From Ridgeia piscesae (lineage: Eukaryota > Annelida > Polychaeta > Sabellida > Siboglinidae), in the NCBI GenBank assembly GCA_025642075.2, contig JAODUO010000043.1, positions 293,501 through 357,500 on the forward strand: a stretch of 64,000 bases of DNA, read 5' to 3'. This document shows positions 22,609 through 35,133 of this stretch, one piece after another (position 1 is the stretch's first letter; each line of letters begins with the position of its first letter). The notes beneath the pieces are model-generated. The model worked only from the letters and a program-made list of their open reading frames with translations. It ran no database searches and was not told the DNA's origin. The position numbers and the translations under genes were made by a program.

Positions 22609-24130
22609 CCTAGTCACTCGGTCACTGCGTCATCAAGCTGTTGTCGGTCGATGCTGGTACTTGGCAACCAAAACGTTGCCCCACACCGGGGCGTGTCAAG
22701 ATTTGTGTTGTGCATTGATGCCTGAGACTCTGTCGTCTTTGTTACGGAGGATTTGCTGCGAGTACATTATCAGCGTACATGGGATCAGAGGACACAAAGG
22801 CAGATGGTGCTGCCGACAATAGCAGTGCTATACAACCCAATTACATCGTAATTACTTCATTCACGTATCGTTTCGCAAGTTGGAGTGTTTGGATAAGCTG
22901 CTTCACTGTGTTGTTATGTTGCCTACTCCTTTATATATATTACGTACGAGATCCACTGACGGCCACACTGCAAACCATCTGCAAGTCACTGTTGGCATTC
23001 TAGTGAATACTCTATGTATGTATGTATGCTGTTAACAATGTTCAGTTTGACTGGGTTTCTGTTAATTTGGGTTTTGGTCTGTTGGCTTTCTGGACGTAGC
23101 TACCCACAGCATTAACATTTTATACACACGAGCAGACTAACTTGCCATTTTATTGAACCACTGTGAAATCTATTGCAAGATGCTGAATAACAGGTCGTCA
23201 GATTTATACATATTTCTTCAGAGACAGGGAACTGGTGTGGCATCTTGGCATGGAACAACAACATTATGGGCATGTTCAAATTGCTCCAATCAAATTTATG
23301 GTTACGGCTATAGGGGAATGTTTTGAACATTTTGCTACTACACTGTATAGTGAACTAGCTTTTCAAAGTTCTCATGCGTCAATCAATCCAGCATTAAGCG
23401 TGAAAACTAGAGGTGTAATGATGCACTACATTACAATACATATCTATTTATATATAGAATTTTAAATATATATCACCGGTTGCTTTAGGATTATAAATAC
23501 TTGGTTGACATAATTAATAAGAGTCGGCAGAATTTAATTTTGGGCATCTGTAACTCGCATGTGGCACCTATGACCCGAAAATAAAGTGATTAGGAAGTAT
23601 TATGTTGTATTTTTTCATGCATCAATAATCTTCTATATCATTGATTAGTGGTTCCATAAACCTGTGAATTGTTACACCTCTAAAATTGCACTTGTGTGGC
23701 AGTAATTACGCATAAATATGCTAACAGATAAATACGCAAAGGTTTTTTCTAGTGTGAAGTTCTAGAAAAAGTGCTTATTCAAGTTGCGGGGCGGGGACTG
23801 GTCTGTCAGAAGATATTTTGTGAAGATGTCATGTTCACCAAATGTACACTGGGGAGAAATCGTGCTAAATGAACTGTCTGGTAACTGGTGCATTTACCCT
23901 ACGAGACGTGTAAAGTTGATGTGCCTTTCCTCCTACAACCTCCGGCGGTGTCAGTAGTGCTGACCTTCGACCCCTGGCAATGTGAGTAATGAATGTAGAA
24001 TTTTGTCTGAACAGTACACGTGTAAGTAAGGTAGAATTAAAATATTTCCGTTTTTCAGTTATTTGTAAAATTATTTGATTACTGTTTGTACGCCATGTAC
24101 AATAAAATTTGTCATTGAAGTTCTTGGGTA
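22609..24130 (+). other. RAD23 3' UTR and probable polyadenylation sites
   Basis: After the RAD23 stop there is no further conserved coding. AATAAA signals occur at 23580-23585 and 24101-24106; another AATAAA cluster near 24188 may belong to neither gene. Exact 3' ends need transcript data. The gene ends head towards TM2D1, whose stop is at 24331, so the two 3' UTRs may nearly meet or overlap. Confidence 0.5.
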
Positions 24131-24330
24131 ATGTTATAGCAGGCTGACATCACATGAACACAATCTACAATGACCCAGATTACAGTACAATAAAATAAAT
24201 GTTTTAATTACATTGCAGAGCACTGATTTTACCAATCATTCAACAGTATTTAATGCTTGATCTATTCTACAATACCACAGTGAGCATTATGTACAAAGTG
24301 TGAGGTATGTGTCAATACAACGAGTATGTC

Positions 24331-26886
24331 TTATATATATTCTGGTGGCTTAACATAAGTGAAATTGTCTTGGTCTATTCGAATCAAGCCAGGTCCATAG
24401 TAGTCCACAATGTAGTCCGATCTGTCGGAAGGACCAACAGCCTGCAGAAAAATCAACAGTCTTAGTATCACTAGCTGGTGAGGGTTACAATCCTGTTTCA
24501 GATACATACCCTGTGGTCAATACAAAAGACAATATGTTATTGAAGCAACCTCTGAGAATCCATTTATATATATATATATATATATATTTATTCAATACAG
24601 GGTAAATGAGTCTCTCTAGACAGTACTGGTTCCATCCATCTAATGGTCAGAATTGGGCAAAATATGTCTTAGTAATTGTATCCAGCACCCTACAATGTTC
24701 TGTATAACTACCGACTTTGCCAAGTAAAACATCTGCTACAAAGTTTCAAAATAAGCAGACAGGTAGGATAACCTACAATGACAAATTATTTGCTATGTAT
24801 AACTCACCTGTATTGCAATGAGGAGAATATCTATGAGATGACCCACAAACATGAAACCAAATGTGCAGAACTTTGCCAGACCTACAATGTTAATGAATCA
24901 ATAAACACTCGAGCAACAACACTGAAATAAATATTCTCTGTGTTGTACAAGTTATACATCTGCCACCTTTACTTTAATGCTGAAGTTCTAATCATGCAAG
25001 TCTTGTGCACTTGAGAATAACTTATCATTTACAATAGAAAATCAGATTGACATGATCATTTACAACATACATTAGCTTCAAATAATCTTTGTTAAGTTCA
25101 ATACAAATAACCTTCGTACTAAATTCACAGCTGTTTTTGCATTCAACTAAATAACAAATTACCTATTGCTGGATATCCAAGGTAAAACCGGTCGATTCCG
25201 AGCCAACCAAGGAAGACGGACAACAACAGTGCTGTGCTGAACTTCTTGCCGTTCCTAGAATATAACATGAATCTCAAAGTAACAGTCAGTCACCAGATGA
25301 ATGAGAGACAATTGTAGTTACATGACCAATAAAATACCCATCCACCAGATGGCGCCACCGTCAATATGTTTAATGACGATGATGGTAAAGTCTTGATTGC
25401 TTTTTCTGAATGCTTCAGTCACGCAAAAAAGGGGTGATTGAGTGCGACGTTAGATATTATCAGTATGACTTGAGTTAACAAGTCTAAATTGGCAAGACCT
25501 ACACGCTAAAATGTAAATAACATAAGACTGTTGTTATCTATCAGTAACTTTCCAGGCATATTCATTCACTACGAATTGTTGCGTACATTTTCTTTCAATA
25601 AGTGAAACCTGAGTCAAGTCAGCAAGCCTGCAGAACTCACAACATCTCATTTCCTGTCTACTTACGTCCATCTACACGGAACCTCCTTGTAGAAGCCAAC
25701 TGTCTGGCCTGTGTGTGTCTGACCGTTGCAGAATATACCTTCTGTCGGCAAACACGGGACTGGAAATGAGAAAGAGAAACACTAGTTGATATCTACAGAA
25801 TATTCTCTCCACACGTGAGAGTCTCACTCTATCATGGTAATTGTATTTCATCACTAATGGTCTCACGGTGAGACCATTAGTGATGAAATACAATTACCAT
25901 GACATATCCGTTCTATTAAATGTATAGTATGCTCAACAACTGTGTAAGAAGCCAAAATATGCATTATAATTTTAATCACCATTTTGTTTAGATCCCAAAA
26001 TTATTTTTATTTACCATGCGAGGTGGCGACACTGATAGTGTCCAGGTGATGTTACAAACCATCAAACACGGCATTTGTGATTGTTAACGTGTTATGCAAG
26101 TGCTAGAAATCACCTACAACTTAATTCTTCTACCTGCAGCCCCTTGTACGTTACCTTTAACCAGCCTCTCTTTTGTGCAGTTTTTTGCCGCTTGAGTTTC
26201 TTTGTCTATTTCTGGATCCAAGCACCTGTATCTTCCATGTGTTAAGGAAATGTAACTGACATTTTACCAAGATTATTTGGTATATTTAGATTATGTAGCC
26301 TTACATATCAATTAGATAAAAAAAAGCATTTGCATGTGACTAAAGACATTATGCCTAGACAAGGCTATATGCAGCTGTAATATAGGAAACAATATGCTGA
26401 TGACAGATATCCACCTTAATTTTACGTAGATCGGGGAGCCCGGGGCTGAGATTCCAGTGTATAGTCTATTTGTACTTGTCAAGTTAAACAGATGTCCATG
26501 CCATGACAATGAAGCCAATGGCAGTTTCACAATGTTAATGACCAGTGACTAGTGAGATGCTTGTGCATTGTATTGCAACTTTCAGACAAACCAACTAAGC
26601 AAAACGGATACTGGCCAAGTTGTAACAACGAACAATTCAACGATGTCTTGTGAAAGTCACTGAATTTCGGCTTCTTTTCTACTGGCGTCTTCGTATCTGT
26701 TGGTGAATAAGCACTGGGTCCGGGGCTGGGACTAACATTTTGTCCCGGTGCGGATGTCGTATTGGCATTTACAACTGTATCAGTCTCGGAATCGCCTGTG
26801 TTAGCTGTAGCACTGACAGCTACCGCAATAAACCACGGCAGTGGCAAAACGACACATAAAAATGGGCGCATTATGAGAATGTGCAT
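24331..26886 (-). CDS. TM2D1: TM2 domain-containing protein 1 (TM2D1), complete, 6 exons, 240 aa
   Basis: TM2D proteins are small secretory-pathway membrane proteins with two transmembrane helices joined by a loop bearing a DRF-type motif. TM2D1 was described as a beta-amyloid-binding protein, and TM2D genes are linked to Notch signalling in flies. Exons in transcript order: 26886-26612, 26231-26155, 25759-25666, 25254-25163, 24881-24808, 24441-24331. Phases join to a TAA stop. There is an N-terminal hydrophobic signal (FLCVVLPLPWFIAVAVSA), a Ser/Thr/Pro-rich stretch, then a Cys-rich ectodomain with LGQYRCLDPEID, NCT and VPCRWTNG. Helix 1 is ALLLSVFLGWLG, followed by DRF (170-172) and YLGYPAIG; helix 2 is GHLIDILLIAIQ. 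The tail SDYIVDYYGPGLIRI matches TM2D1 rather than TM2D2 or TM2D3. Two in-frame ATGs (26886 and 26871) could start it; the second leaves the signal peptide intact. Confidence 0.93.
25832..25902. repeat. 71-bp near-perfect palindrome in a TM2D1 intron
   Basis: Arm 1 (25832-25866, starting TCATGGTAATTGTATTTCAT) is followed by one G and then by the exact reverse complement (25868-25902): 35-bp arms with no mismatch. It lies between TM2D1 exons 25666-25759 and 26155-26231, 73 bp from the former. It has no coding role. Confidence 0.97.
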
Positions 26887-27350
26887 GTGTTAATAGACGC
26901 AAAGTTTCACTTTACATGCTTGCGGCGATTCCTAGTAAGTGTAACATGTTTTCAACGACCACATTTTTTCGTCTCGTCTACAACCAAACAACACCTAAAT
27001 CATGCATACACTAAAAGAAAGAACTCTCCACATTCGAAGGTTATGTCCTATTTTACCACAGTGCAAACGGATCATTAAAACACTATCTTAATACCTATTC
27101 AATCTGAAACAATTCTGAACATCATTACAGGTATCCTCAATGTAATGTTCCTGGAGAAAATACCGGAAGTTTACTAGCGGAATGATATTTTCACCGGAAG
27201 TGTCGCCATTTATTTTGGGTGGGTGAAGCCGAAATGGGTGTTTTCGGGCAGGTGCTCACAAATTTCGTTTTCAGCTTTGCTATTCGTCGCTTTTTGTAAC
27301 GTAACGTCGATAGACGAGCAAAGAAAAGTAAAAAGACACGTCTGAAATAG
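26887..27350. promoter_or_regulatory. bidirectional promoter of TM2D1 and MPDZ/PATJ, with ETS and YY1-like sites
   Basis: TM2D1 (minus) and the PDZ gene (plus) diverge from this segment. ACCGGAAGT, the strong ETS-family site, occurs at 27162-27170 and 27193-27201, and GTCGCCATTT (reverse YY1-like) follows at 27202. There is no TATA box. The plus-strand gene's first, non-coding exon ends at 27350 before GTATGC. Shared ETS-driven promoters are common for divergent housekeeping genes. Confidence 0.6.
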
Positions 27351-28454
27351 GTATGCACACGTTAAACACACCGATTCACCCAATCGTTAACTGTAATTTG
27401 TAAACAACCCCAGAAATGGAAACAACTCAAAAATAACCCGCATTACACGGCGCATTCCCGTCGGTTTGAGTATTTCAAGCTGTTGGTATGGCTTAGCCTT
27501 CATGTACAGTCTTTTAAAAAGGGATGTTTTACAGCGACCCTATGCCGTATTCAAATCTTAAACGTAAGCGTTAAGGCATTGCAGAAATATTGAAATGTTA
27601 TTTGTGACATGTCCCCGCCCCCTAAAGGTTCAGCTTTGACACTATCTGAGCTTAATGTATTTGGATGGAAACCAGTAAATGACTCTCTGTGGAAATCTTA
27701 TAATTTAGAAACAATACAAACATGTAATGCCCAAGACCACTCTGGATGATATTTCTTGAGTCGCACACACACACAGATACAGAATTTAACAAAGACCCCC
27801 ACACCATCCAAAAGGGAGTGATGTTGTTTGTTAGTCGTATCAATGCAATTGAATTACCACTATCATGATTGCATTAACTGCTTTTTAGTCATTAAAATAA
27901 ATTTGTGCTATTTTGGATCTTGATGTTTCTGTATTGTTAACTAATCAATAATTATACTCAGTGGTTTAGATTCAAGGTTTCCTGTTTTTTTGATAATCTA
28001 ACTTCCACAATAGTTGTTTCAACATAAAGTTTCTTCTGAAACGCCTAAATTAAATTTAAGAGCGTTGCCACCTATTTGTATATCTTTAGTGCAACTGTAA
28101 ATGTTGATACAAGTTTGGTGATTTGTTCATTGTCAGGGGTAAATAAAAAACGGATTGTTCACATTAACTAATTGATGTTATGCATGCAATGAAAGCCTAC
28201 AAATGAAGAAAGATTGTAAATGGAGGACTGTTTGTAATTCTTATAAAACCTCACACATGAAAGGATGTGTGTGAAATGTAAAATTGTGTATGTGTTAGTG
28301 TTGCTAAAATAACTGTGGAAAAATGTAAAACATGCTATACATTGGACTGTTTGATAAATGAATATTAATAACAGTTATGTAAACGTGCCTAGTGATCTAC
28401 CAACAACATGCATAGGTTTTATGTTTTCAGTTTGAGAAAGTGACAACAGACATC

Positions 28455-31400
28455 ATGTCTTTGCACACAGGTGAGGAACATGTTTATCATGTTATTTCAG
28501 TTACTACCAGTATGAGTGACTAATATAAGATGTAGACTTTTCAGTCATTTGGGCTGAAGGTCCAATGGATTTATGGCATCTCTCTGTTTCCACTGTACAC
28601 CGTTAACTTCCATATCTCAGAAACCGTTATAATTTGGCATTTTTATTTGATTGGATCATTCTAAAGCCCCTAAAACTGGTAATATTTTTTTCTTCAAAAC
28701 TGGTGACTTTGTCTATAATTTGGCATATCTTAGGGTACAGATGTTTGAGATGGAGTACGAGAGAGAGAGAGAGTGAGAGTACATCATCATTTTATTATTT
28801 GTTTGAATGGGCACCCCAAGGCAGGGGTCGAAATAGTGGGTGTCCGGCAGTCCGAGGACTGCCAGAAATTCGGTCAGACTGCCGAAGATGGCGTCAGCGG
28901 CAGTCCGACGGACACCCGCCAAATTCGGGAATATTTTTACCAGTTTTTATTCACAATGTCGATCTATGACAACAGCAACGACCCCTATTGATCAAGTTGA
29001 AAATGATCGTCGCGAACCTACCGGATTACTAACCAGTTACTTGAAATTAATGTTTTCCATTTCGATCTTCGAAGGCGCGTTTAAATTTCATTTTCAGAGG
29101 GAGCGAAGCAAAATTTCGGAGCTTTTTATTTGAGCGAGTCAGTTTTACGTTAAAGTTTATTGTTAGAAAGTGTTATTGAATATTGTTAAAGTTATTTGTT
29201 ACTGATGCGTGTAGACTGTAGTTGTTTACCGACAATAACATGTGGAGGCATATTTCCGGAGTGGATTTCGGAGGATGAACGAAAGGAAAAAGGTAATTAC
29301 GCTTGCAGATATGATTGTATGTTATTTAAAAACACTCGGGATTGTATATAATGCACTGTCAGTAAATGTAACAAGTGGGAAGTCTTGTTCAATGTTGTAC
29401 TAATAACCAAACGCTTGTGGTCAGCCATGTTTGTTTACAAATGCATCTTGGATCAAGTCCGTTGCGGTTATTAATCTAATGCCATCCTTAATTATATTAC
29501 AATTTAGAGAAGCCATCAGCGTATGAATGTGTGTCTTACTGTGTTTTAAGTCAACTTAGATCATAATTTGGTAGAAATAACAAAAATATGTCTGGCATTT
29601 ATTGTGATAGGCTAAGGGGTAACGCCGTAACGGTGACGCTCATCAGCTGAAATGGTTGTACCTATTATTTTCTGTGACTTCTGTATCAAACATTTCAAGC
29701 CCATTGCATATTTTAACTGTTACTTAGCATCTTTTTTGGGGTCATATCGTCCACAATATTGGGACATAAGTGACTTGGGACATAACATCTATAATTCTTA
29801 CAAAACGTGGGTAATCTTATATACTTACCTGGCCTAAATTAGTTGGGCCCTTTTAAACCGTTTCTTCTATTTCTTATTGATGTGTAGTTGTTCAAAATGT
29901 CATTCTACACCACTTCAGGTACCGTACAAAGAAGTCATGATCAATCTTAATTTTGTATTTGTGTTTTAGCAAGTTGACACATCGCCCCAACCAGACATGT
30001 GGAGGCAGTGATAGCGAGAGTGACAGTTATCTGGCGACAGCTCTAGCCAGATTGGAAGAGTGAGATGAACGAGCTTGTTGATGTACATATGTTTTGGTGT
30101 TTATATATATATATGTTTCTGGTGTATGTGTATATAATTAGGTTTCCGGTGCAGGTATATATAATTATGTTTCTGGTGTTGGTGTATATATGTTGTTGGT
30201 GCGGGGGTATGTATGTGTTTTTGTATTAAATTTGTTCGATTTTAAAATATTGTGTTTGTCGTGTTATTTTGCTATAAAAAAAATTGGGGGGCCATTTTCA
30301 GGACAGCCAGATATCCCTGAGGACTGCCAGATTTCTCAACTAGGCAGTCCTGCCAACTGCCAGATATTTTGGAGTTATTTCTACCCCTGCCCCAAGGCCT
30401 CCCAAAAATGTACATGGCCACATTTTGCCTGTGTCTGCATGGACAAGCTGGGAAACAATAACTTGTATTCAGGAGTGCCTCAGTTGAACCCAACTCTGGA
30501 GGCTAGGTGGCCCGCCAGGAACCATGGCTGATTAATAATTCAATATTTGGTGACTGCCCATGCCACAAAGATGGCCTGCCTGGAAAGTATAGCTAATTGG
30601 TACTCCATCTGTGGCAGGTTGCTTCTGCAGGTTTTAATTAAGCTGTGTCTTCCAAACTATTGATTTTATATAAATGCAAGTTAAGTTTATTTTGATGTTA
30701 ATTTTTGAAATAGGTTGACTGATAATTTTGTCATCGGTGTGTGGCAAACATAAAATTGATATTCTAAACAACTATAGCATGTAATAGCATACACTTAATA
30801 TATATTGATTGCATTCTTTTCACTGGGCTGGCTGAGTGAGGTGGAAGTAGATAACTTCATCTTGACTAAACATCATTAATGAGTTCAGTCCTGTCACTGC
30901 ATTCATACAAGTTGGCTTTTGTAAGAGCCTCCACAAAATAAAAATGTTACAATTTTTGCTGTTTCTTCCTGGACGTTTTGCTCCTCTCAGGACATGACCT
31001 GCTGCTGATATATGTATTCCACTAGAGGCCAGGCCTCAGCACAGCACCGGTGAAGAAGGATATTTCTTGTAGTATTTTGTTTACATATAAACATATATTT
31101 AAAGTAACTTTCATCAAATATACTACTCTTAATTTAGCCAACTTTATAACTTATTTAGTTGCACTACTTACCATATTATTTGTTAGTTAGAATACAAATG
31201 TGAAATATAATTTAAAAAATCCATTGGATACTCCCCTCTAAACCTCTATTTCAAAATTGTCTGAGATGTTCCACAAAAATATAACAATTATGTATAATTA
31301 CTGAAAATTCGGTATACAGTGCTGTATACATAAAAGTTAATTTTTTAGACATGATAATAAAAATATTTCTTGAGGAATATGGAATATTTTATAATAATAA

Positions 31401-33290
31401 TAAAATACTTATATAGCGCCGGATCAATTAAAAATTGCTCTCGGGTGCTTTACAAACATATACATAAAACAACATATTTTTAAGGGTATAATAAATCTAT
31501 ATTGTAAAACAGTACAGTTTTCTGTCTGTTTGTTTTATGATGCTATATAAAAAGTCTGCCAGATTTTTTATATAACACCCTAAAACGCTAGTTTCTTGTG
31601 ACTGGCTTTTGAATAGTACCATGTAGTATTTGTTATGTAAGACCAGCAAGATATGCAAAACAAAATTAATTATCATAATCTTCCACATCAAGTTGGGGTT
31701 ATTTTTGCAATAAATAATACACGTAAAGTAAAACCTGTCCATTTTGGATCAGGCATCAGCACATGGTATTTCTAATTCTATGTGTGCATTGGTCACCAGA
31801 TGGAGCCACAAAGTTGTTTGCTGTTAGATTTGTGATCTGGTCTTATTTCTTTATCAGACTGATTATATTTCCCTAGTTACCTGGATGATGACTTGGTGTT
31901 GACATAGTTCATCATCAGTATAATAAAATCGTGGGAGGAAAGTTACAAAAAAAGAACTGCTCTGGAAGAATCAGTAGAGAGAAGCAAAATTCTCAAAAGA
32001 TAATATTTGTAACGGAAGAAATCGGCCATTATACTTATGGTGTAGGGGTTGGGAGAAGCATGTGCACATTCAAAGGGCACTCAAAATTCTTTTTCAAAAA
32101 TTTGCTTTGTTGAAAATATTTTTGTTGTGTATAAACCCCATTGAACATTTGTGATCAGGCGGTGTAACGTCGACTAGGGAATAACTATCAGATAAAAGGG
32201 CAACACAACAGTGGCTGCTAAATGGTGCAATAAAAGCGTACCCAAATAATACTTTGAAAAGTAATGGATATTATGTCATAATTCCTTAATTGGTGATTCT
32301 CTGGCAATTCCTTAATTTTCCTTGTAAAGAGAGAATATTTTTTATATCTTGGCATACTATTCTTGAAACTGGTGTTATTTGATTTGTTGACATGTAACAT
32401 TTGTTGGTATTTTTTTGTACACACTTCCCAGAGGCTATTTTAAGTCGTGCAAAGTTTAAACCAAAAATCCTGACTATGCAAGAAAACAACTGTCTAAACC
32501 AGATGAGCATAACACGTTTTATGTCCAAAGTATTGTAACTGTTTTGTTAAAATTTAACTGAGTTCCTTTAGATAGCCATTACAAATAAATAACAACATTG
32601 ATTCCTTGAGAGAATCATGCTTTCTGCATGATGAAAAAGGTAATTTAGATGTAACGCAACATGATTGGTAGTAAAGATACAGAGCTATTAGAAATTAAAT
32701 AAAAAAGTGGGTAAATTTATAAAGAAGTCACCAGATGGACTATATGATATCCGTGTCATTCACTACTGTGTTGTTGCTGTACCAGACTCCCAGGGGGCGC
32801 TGGAGGTGCTGGAGCGCATCCAGTTGAAGCTGCGCAGTGCCAATGACACAACCGCGGAGAGCGACCTCAACAGCCTCATCTTCCTCCTCGACTCTCCCCT
32901 GCTCACCCAGCTCCTCTCCATCGAGGACTCGCTCCAGCAACTCAAGCAGGTCCATGCCGTCCACCAGCTTGGTCCTGATGACTTCGACTTCAGCGCCACC
33001 AGTGGTGAACTCATCATCCACGAGAATCTCGCCACTGTCGAGGAGTGGGACAGCGCAGCCCCGACCTCCAGCATGGAGAGTGTCACTGCGCAGACAGCGG
33101 CGCCACCTGTTGGCGATGCAGCGAAGGTGATCGAGCTGGCGGCGGCCCAGGGGCGTACCATCGAGCACCTGACGCTGTACAAGGCGGAGAACACAAGTCT
33201 GGGCTTCAGCGTAGTGGGACTGCAGAGTGAGCAGCAGGGAGAAATTGGCATCTTCGTGCAGGAGATACAGCCCGGCGGGATAGCAGCAAG
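28455..33290 (+). CDS. MPDZ: multiple PDZ domain scaffold protein (MPDZ/PATJ type), 5' part: L27 domain and first half of PDZ1
   Basis: MPDZ/MUPP1 and PATJ are scaffolds with one L27 and many PDZ domains. The L27 domain binds PALS1 in the Crumbs polarity complex at apical junctions. A non-coding exon ends at 27350. Exon 28431-28470 holds the ATG (28455) and encodes MSLHT. Exon 32786-33290 continues in phase (MSLHTD/SQGALEV) and encodes the L27 domain (about 6-65, LERIQLKLRS, LLDSPLLTQLLS), a linker, and the start of PDZ1 with its carboxylate-binding loop LGFSVVG (144-150) and GEIGIFVQEIQPGGIAAR. It ends in phase at GTAGGT, exactly where human MPDZ splits PDZ1. The partner exon (expected to begin with DGRL-like residues) is not found up to 64000. 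I cannot tell MPDZ from PATJ with one PDZ half; many invertebrates have a single such gene. The linker between L27 and PDZ1 is acidic and Ala/Thr-rich. Confidence 0.9.
28763..28780. repeat. short (GA)n tract
   Basis: GAGAGAGAGAGAGAGTGAGAG lies just left of the hAT insertion. It is non-coding. Confidence 0.9.
28822..30389. mobile_element. hAT non-autonomous transposon, 1,568 bp, with perfect 8-bp target duplication
   Basis: The left end CAGGGGTCGAAATA (28822) and the inverted right end CAGGGGTAGAAATA (ending 30389) form a 14-bp terminal inverted repeat with one mismatch. Both sides are flanked by the identical octamer CCCCAAGG (28814-28821 and 30390-30397), the hAT hallmark. Subterminal regions carry repeated CTGCCAG/CTGGCAG motifs. 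No transposase is present. A 31-codon stretch at 29971-30063 (Ser/Asp/Glu-rich, ending ALARLEE and stop), preceded by a splice-acceptor-like TTTTAG, is unassigned. It sits in the second intron of the MPDZ/PATJ gene. Confidence 0.9.
31380..31460. mobile_element. possible SINE tail fragment
   Basis: AATACTTATATAGCGCC followed by CTCGGGTGCTTTACAA resembles the 3' end of many tRNA-derived SINEs (TTATATAGCGC ... GCTTTACA). No head with tRNA promoter boxes is visible, so this is a truncated relic at best. Confidence 0.4.
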
Positions 33291-35022
33291 GTAGGTTCAG
33301 AAATCTCCAAATAGCGTCTCAGTTCATTACGTGTGTGGTTTTTAGACTTATCTGGAAAGTTCTTCACCAGTTTGATTTTTGCTTGTCTCATTGCAGACGT
33401 ATTTCATGTAAATTTGACCCTTTTTGATAGCTACTGTGACATGCTGGCTGATTTCTACAGAGGTGTTCTGTTTATATGTGAAATACCAGTATTTATTTGA
33501 TTCTGACTTTGTGTGGGTTTCAAAACTGAACACTTATATAATTTTATCCCCTGTTAATCACATTTAACCTTTTGGAAAATGAATCATTCAGTAAATACTG
33601 CATCTGTGGGCCAAGAAACTGCCGTAAAGTGGTGCCACAAGTGACAAATAACACAACTTTTATTAATGTTCTCTTGGCAATTAGGTCTAGTAATTGCTCT
33701 GTCTGCAATGTATCTATGCGTGCATGTGATTGTTGATTACATGTGGTTTTGGTTTTTCTTGAATTTTTTTTAACTTCGTACTGAATGCATATGAAATGGT
33801 TATAATTCATAGTTGTCATAGTCACACCAGGTGTCACTACTGTTTGCCCTATGTATCATGCTTCAAATGCTTAGTTTTGCTTACCGTAATACCTATTAAA
33901 TCAAACACATCTTTCTGTATGGAACAGTTACATGAAACAATAATATTATAATATTGACAGTGTGATATAAAATGTTATGAATCAAGACATGGATCCAGAT
34001 ATTTTAATTAAATTATGCGCCGTAATGTATCGTGATCCTTTAAATTTTTATTTCATCCCAATTCCTGGAACTTTGTACATATATGGTAAAAAGTAGCTCC
34101 ATGATAAAACAATAATATTGTATATATGATATATTCCACCTGTTAAGCTAGTGTATAGTAAAGACTGTTGGGATAATGAAATACAAAAACATATCGAACG
34201 ATTGTGCCCAAAGTTTGTTTATCAAGTGATATAGCTTATACACCAGGGGGCTCCACTCTCTCAGACAGTCCATACATAGGACATATTGCCCCAAGTTGGG
34301 AGACATTTCAGTTAGCCATTCATGGTTGTGCAGTTTGTACTCTTGTTATGTCACAAATTTGACATTTTAGTTGTCCACTTGACCTGCAAAGAATGTGCAT
34401 GAAAGGAGTTGTTGGTGCTACCAGCCATTTCTACCATGTGATCAGTTGTCAGAGCAGAGGTGCTGATATATGTGTTGTCTTCTCTGACGAGTCTGAGCCT
34501 TGGCTTCTGTTGGGAGGAAATTACAGTATGGATCCCAAGATTAACAAAGTGGTTCAAATGTGCACCTAATAGGTAGAATATGGTTTTAATGTACACTATG
34601 AAAATTTGACACATTGACCCATATGTCACATGTGTGATTATTCATAATGTGAATGTTTATTTAAAATTTGAAGAATAAAGTAGCCAGTCACTTTGAGAGT
34701 GAATGGCTACATTTATTTGAAATGGTATTGATAGTGCACACTGCACAGATAGTGCAGGTGCATAGATATGTTCTATCACCATAAGAAATTCAGTATTCAA
34801 ATACGTGTAGTCAATACTGTCGTGAATTTGTTATAGCTTTCTTGTCAGATGTGTAATGTCGTATACATAAGTACTGCAGAGTGCTCACACATGTAGGCCA
34901 GCTAACAGTGATTCAGACATAAAAACTGAACATTCTTCCTGTGCAGCAAAAGCTACTCCTAGTTGAAAGTTGTGATCAATGAGACTGTAAGACCTGTCTG
35001 CTCTCTACGTCTCAGTCAGTGA
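33291..35022. other. intron sequence, nothing recognised
   Basis: This AT-rich stretch follows the PDZ1 exon. I looked for the second half of PDZ1 (DGRL, DQILAING-like residues) and found none. Confidence 0.5.
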
Positions 35023-35133
35023 TACCACTAGTACCACTAGTACCACTAGTACCACTAGTACCACTAGTACCACTAGTACCACTAGTACCACTAGTACCAC
35101 TAGTACCACTAGTACCACTAGTACCACTAGTAC
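35023..35133. repeat. 9-bp tandem repeat ACCACTAGT, about 12 copies
   Basis: The array is nearly perfect. Each unit contains the palindrome ACTAGT. The period is a multiple of three, so it gives an open poly-VVL frame on the minus strand that is not a gene. Confidence 0.97.

Noticed and set aside
29205..30063. Two-exon hAT transposase remnant joining 29205-29292 to 29971-30063
   Set aside because: Both pieces share ACATGTGGAGGCA and have splice-like borders, but the phases do not join: the splice would give a stop after two codons.
32740..33251. Minus-strand frames of 142 and 162 codons
   Set aside because: They are shadows of the GC-rich L27/PDZ exon, whose plus-strand homology is clear.
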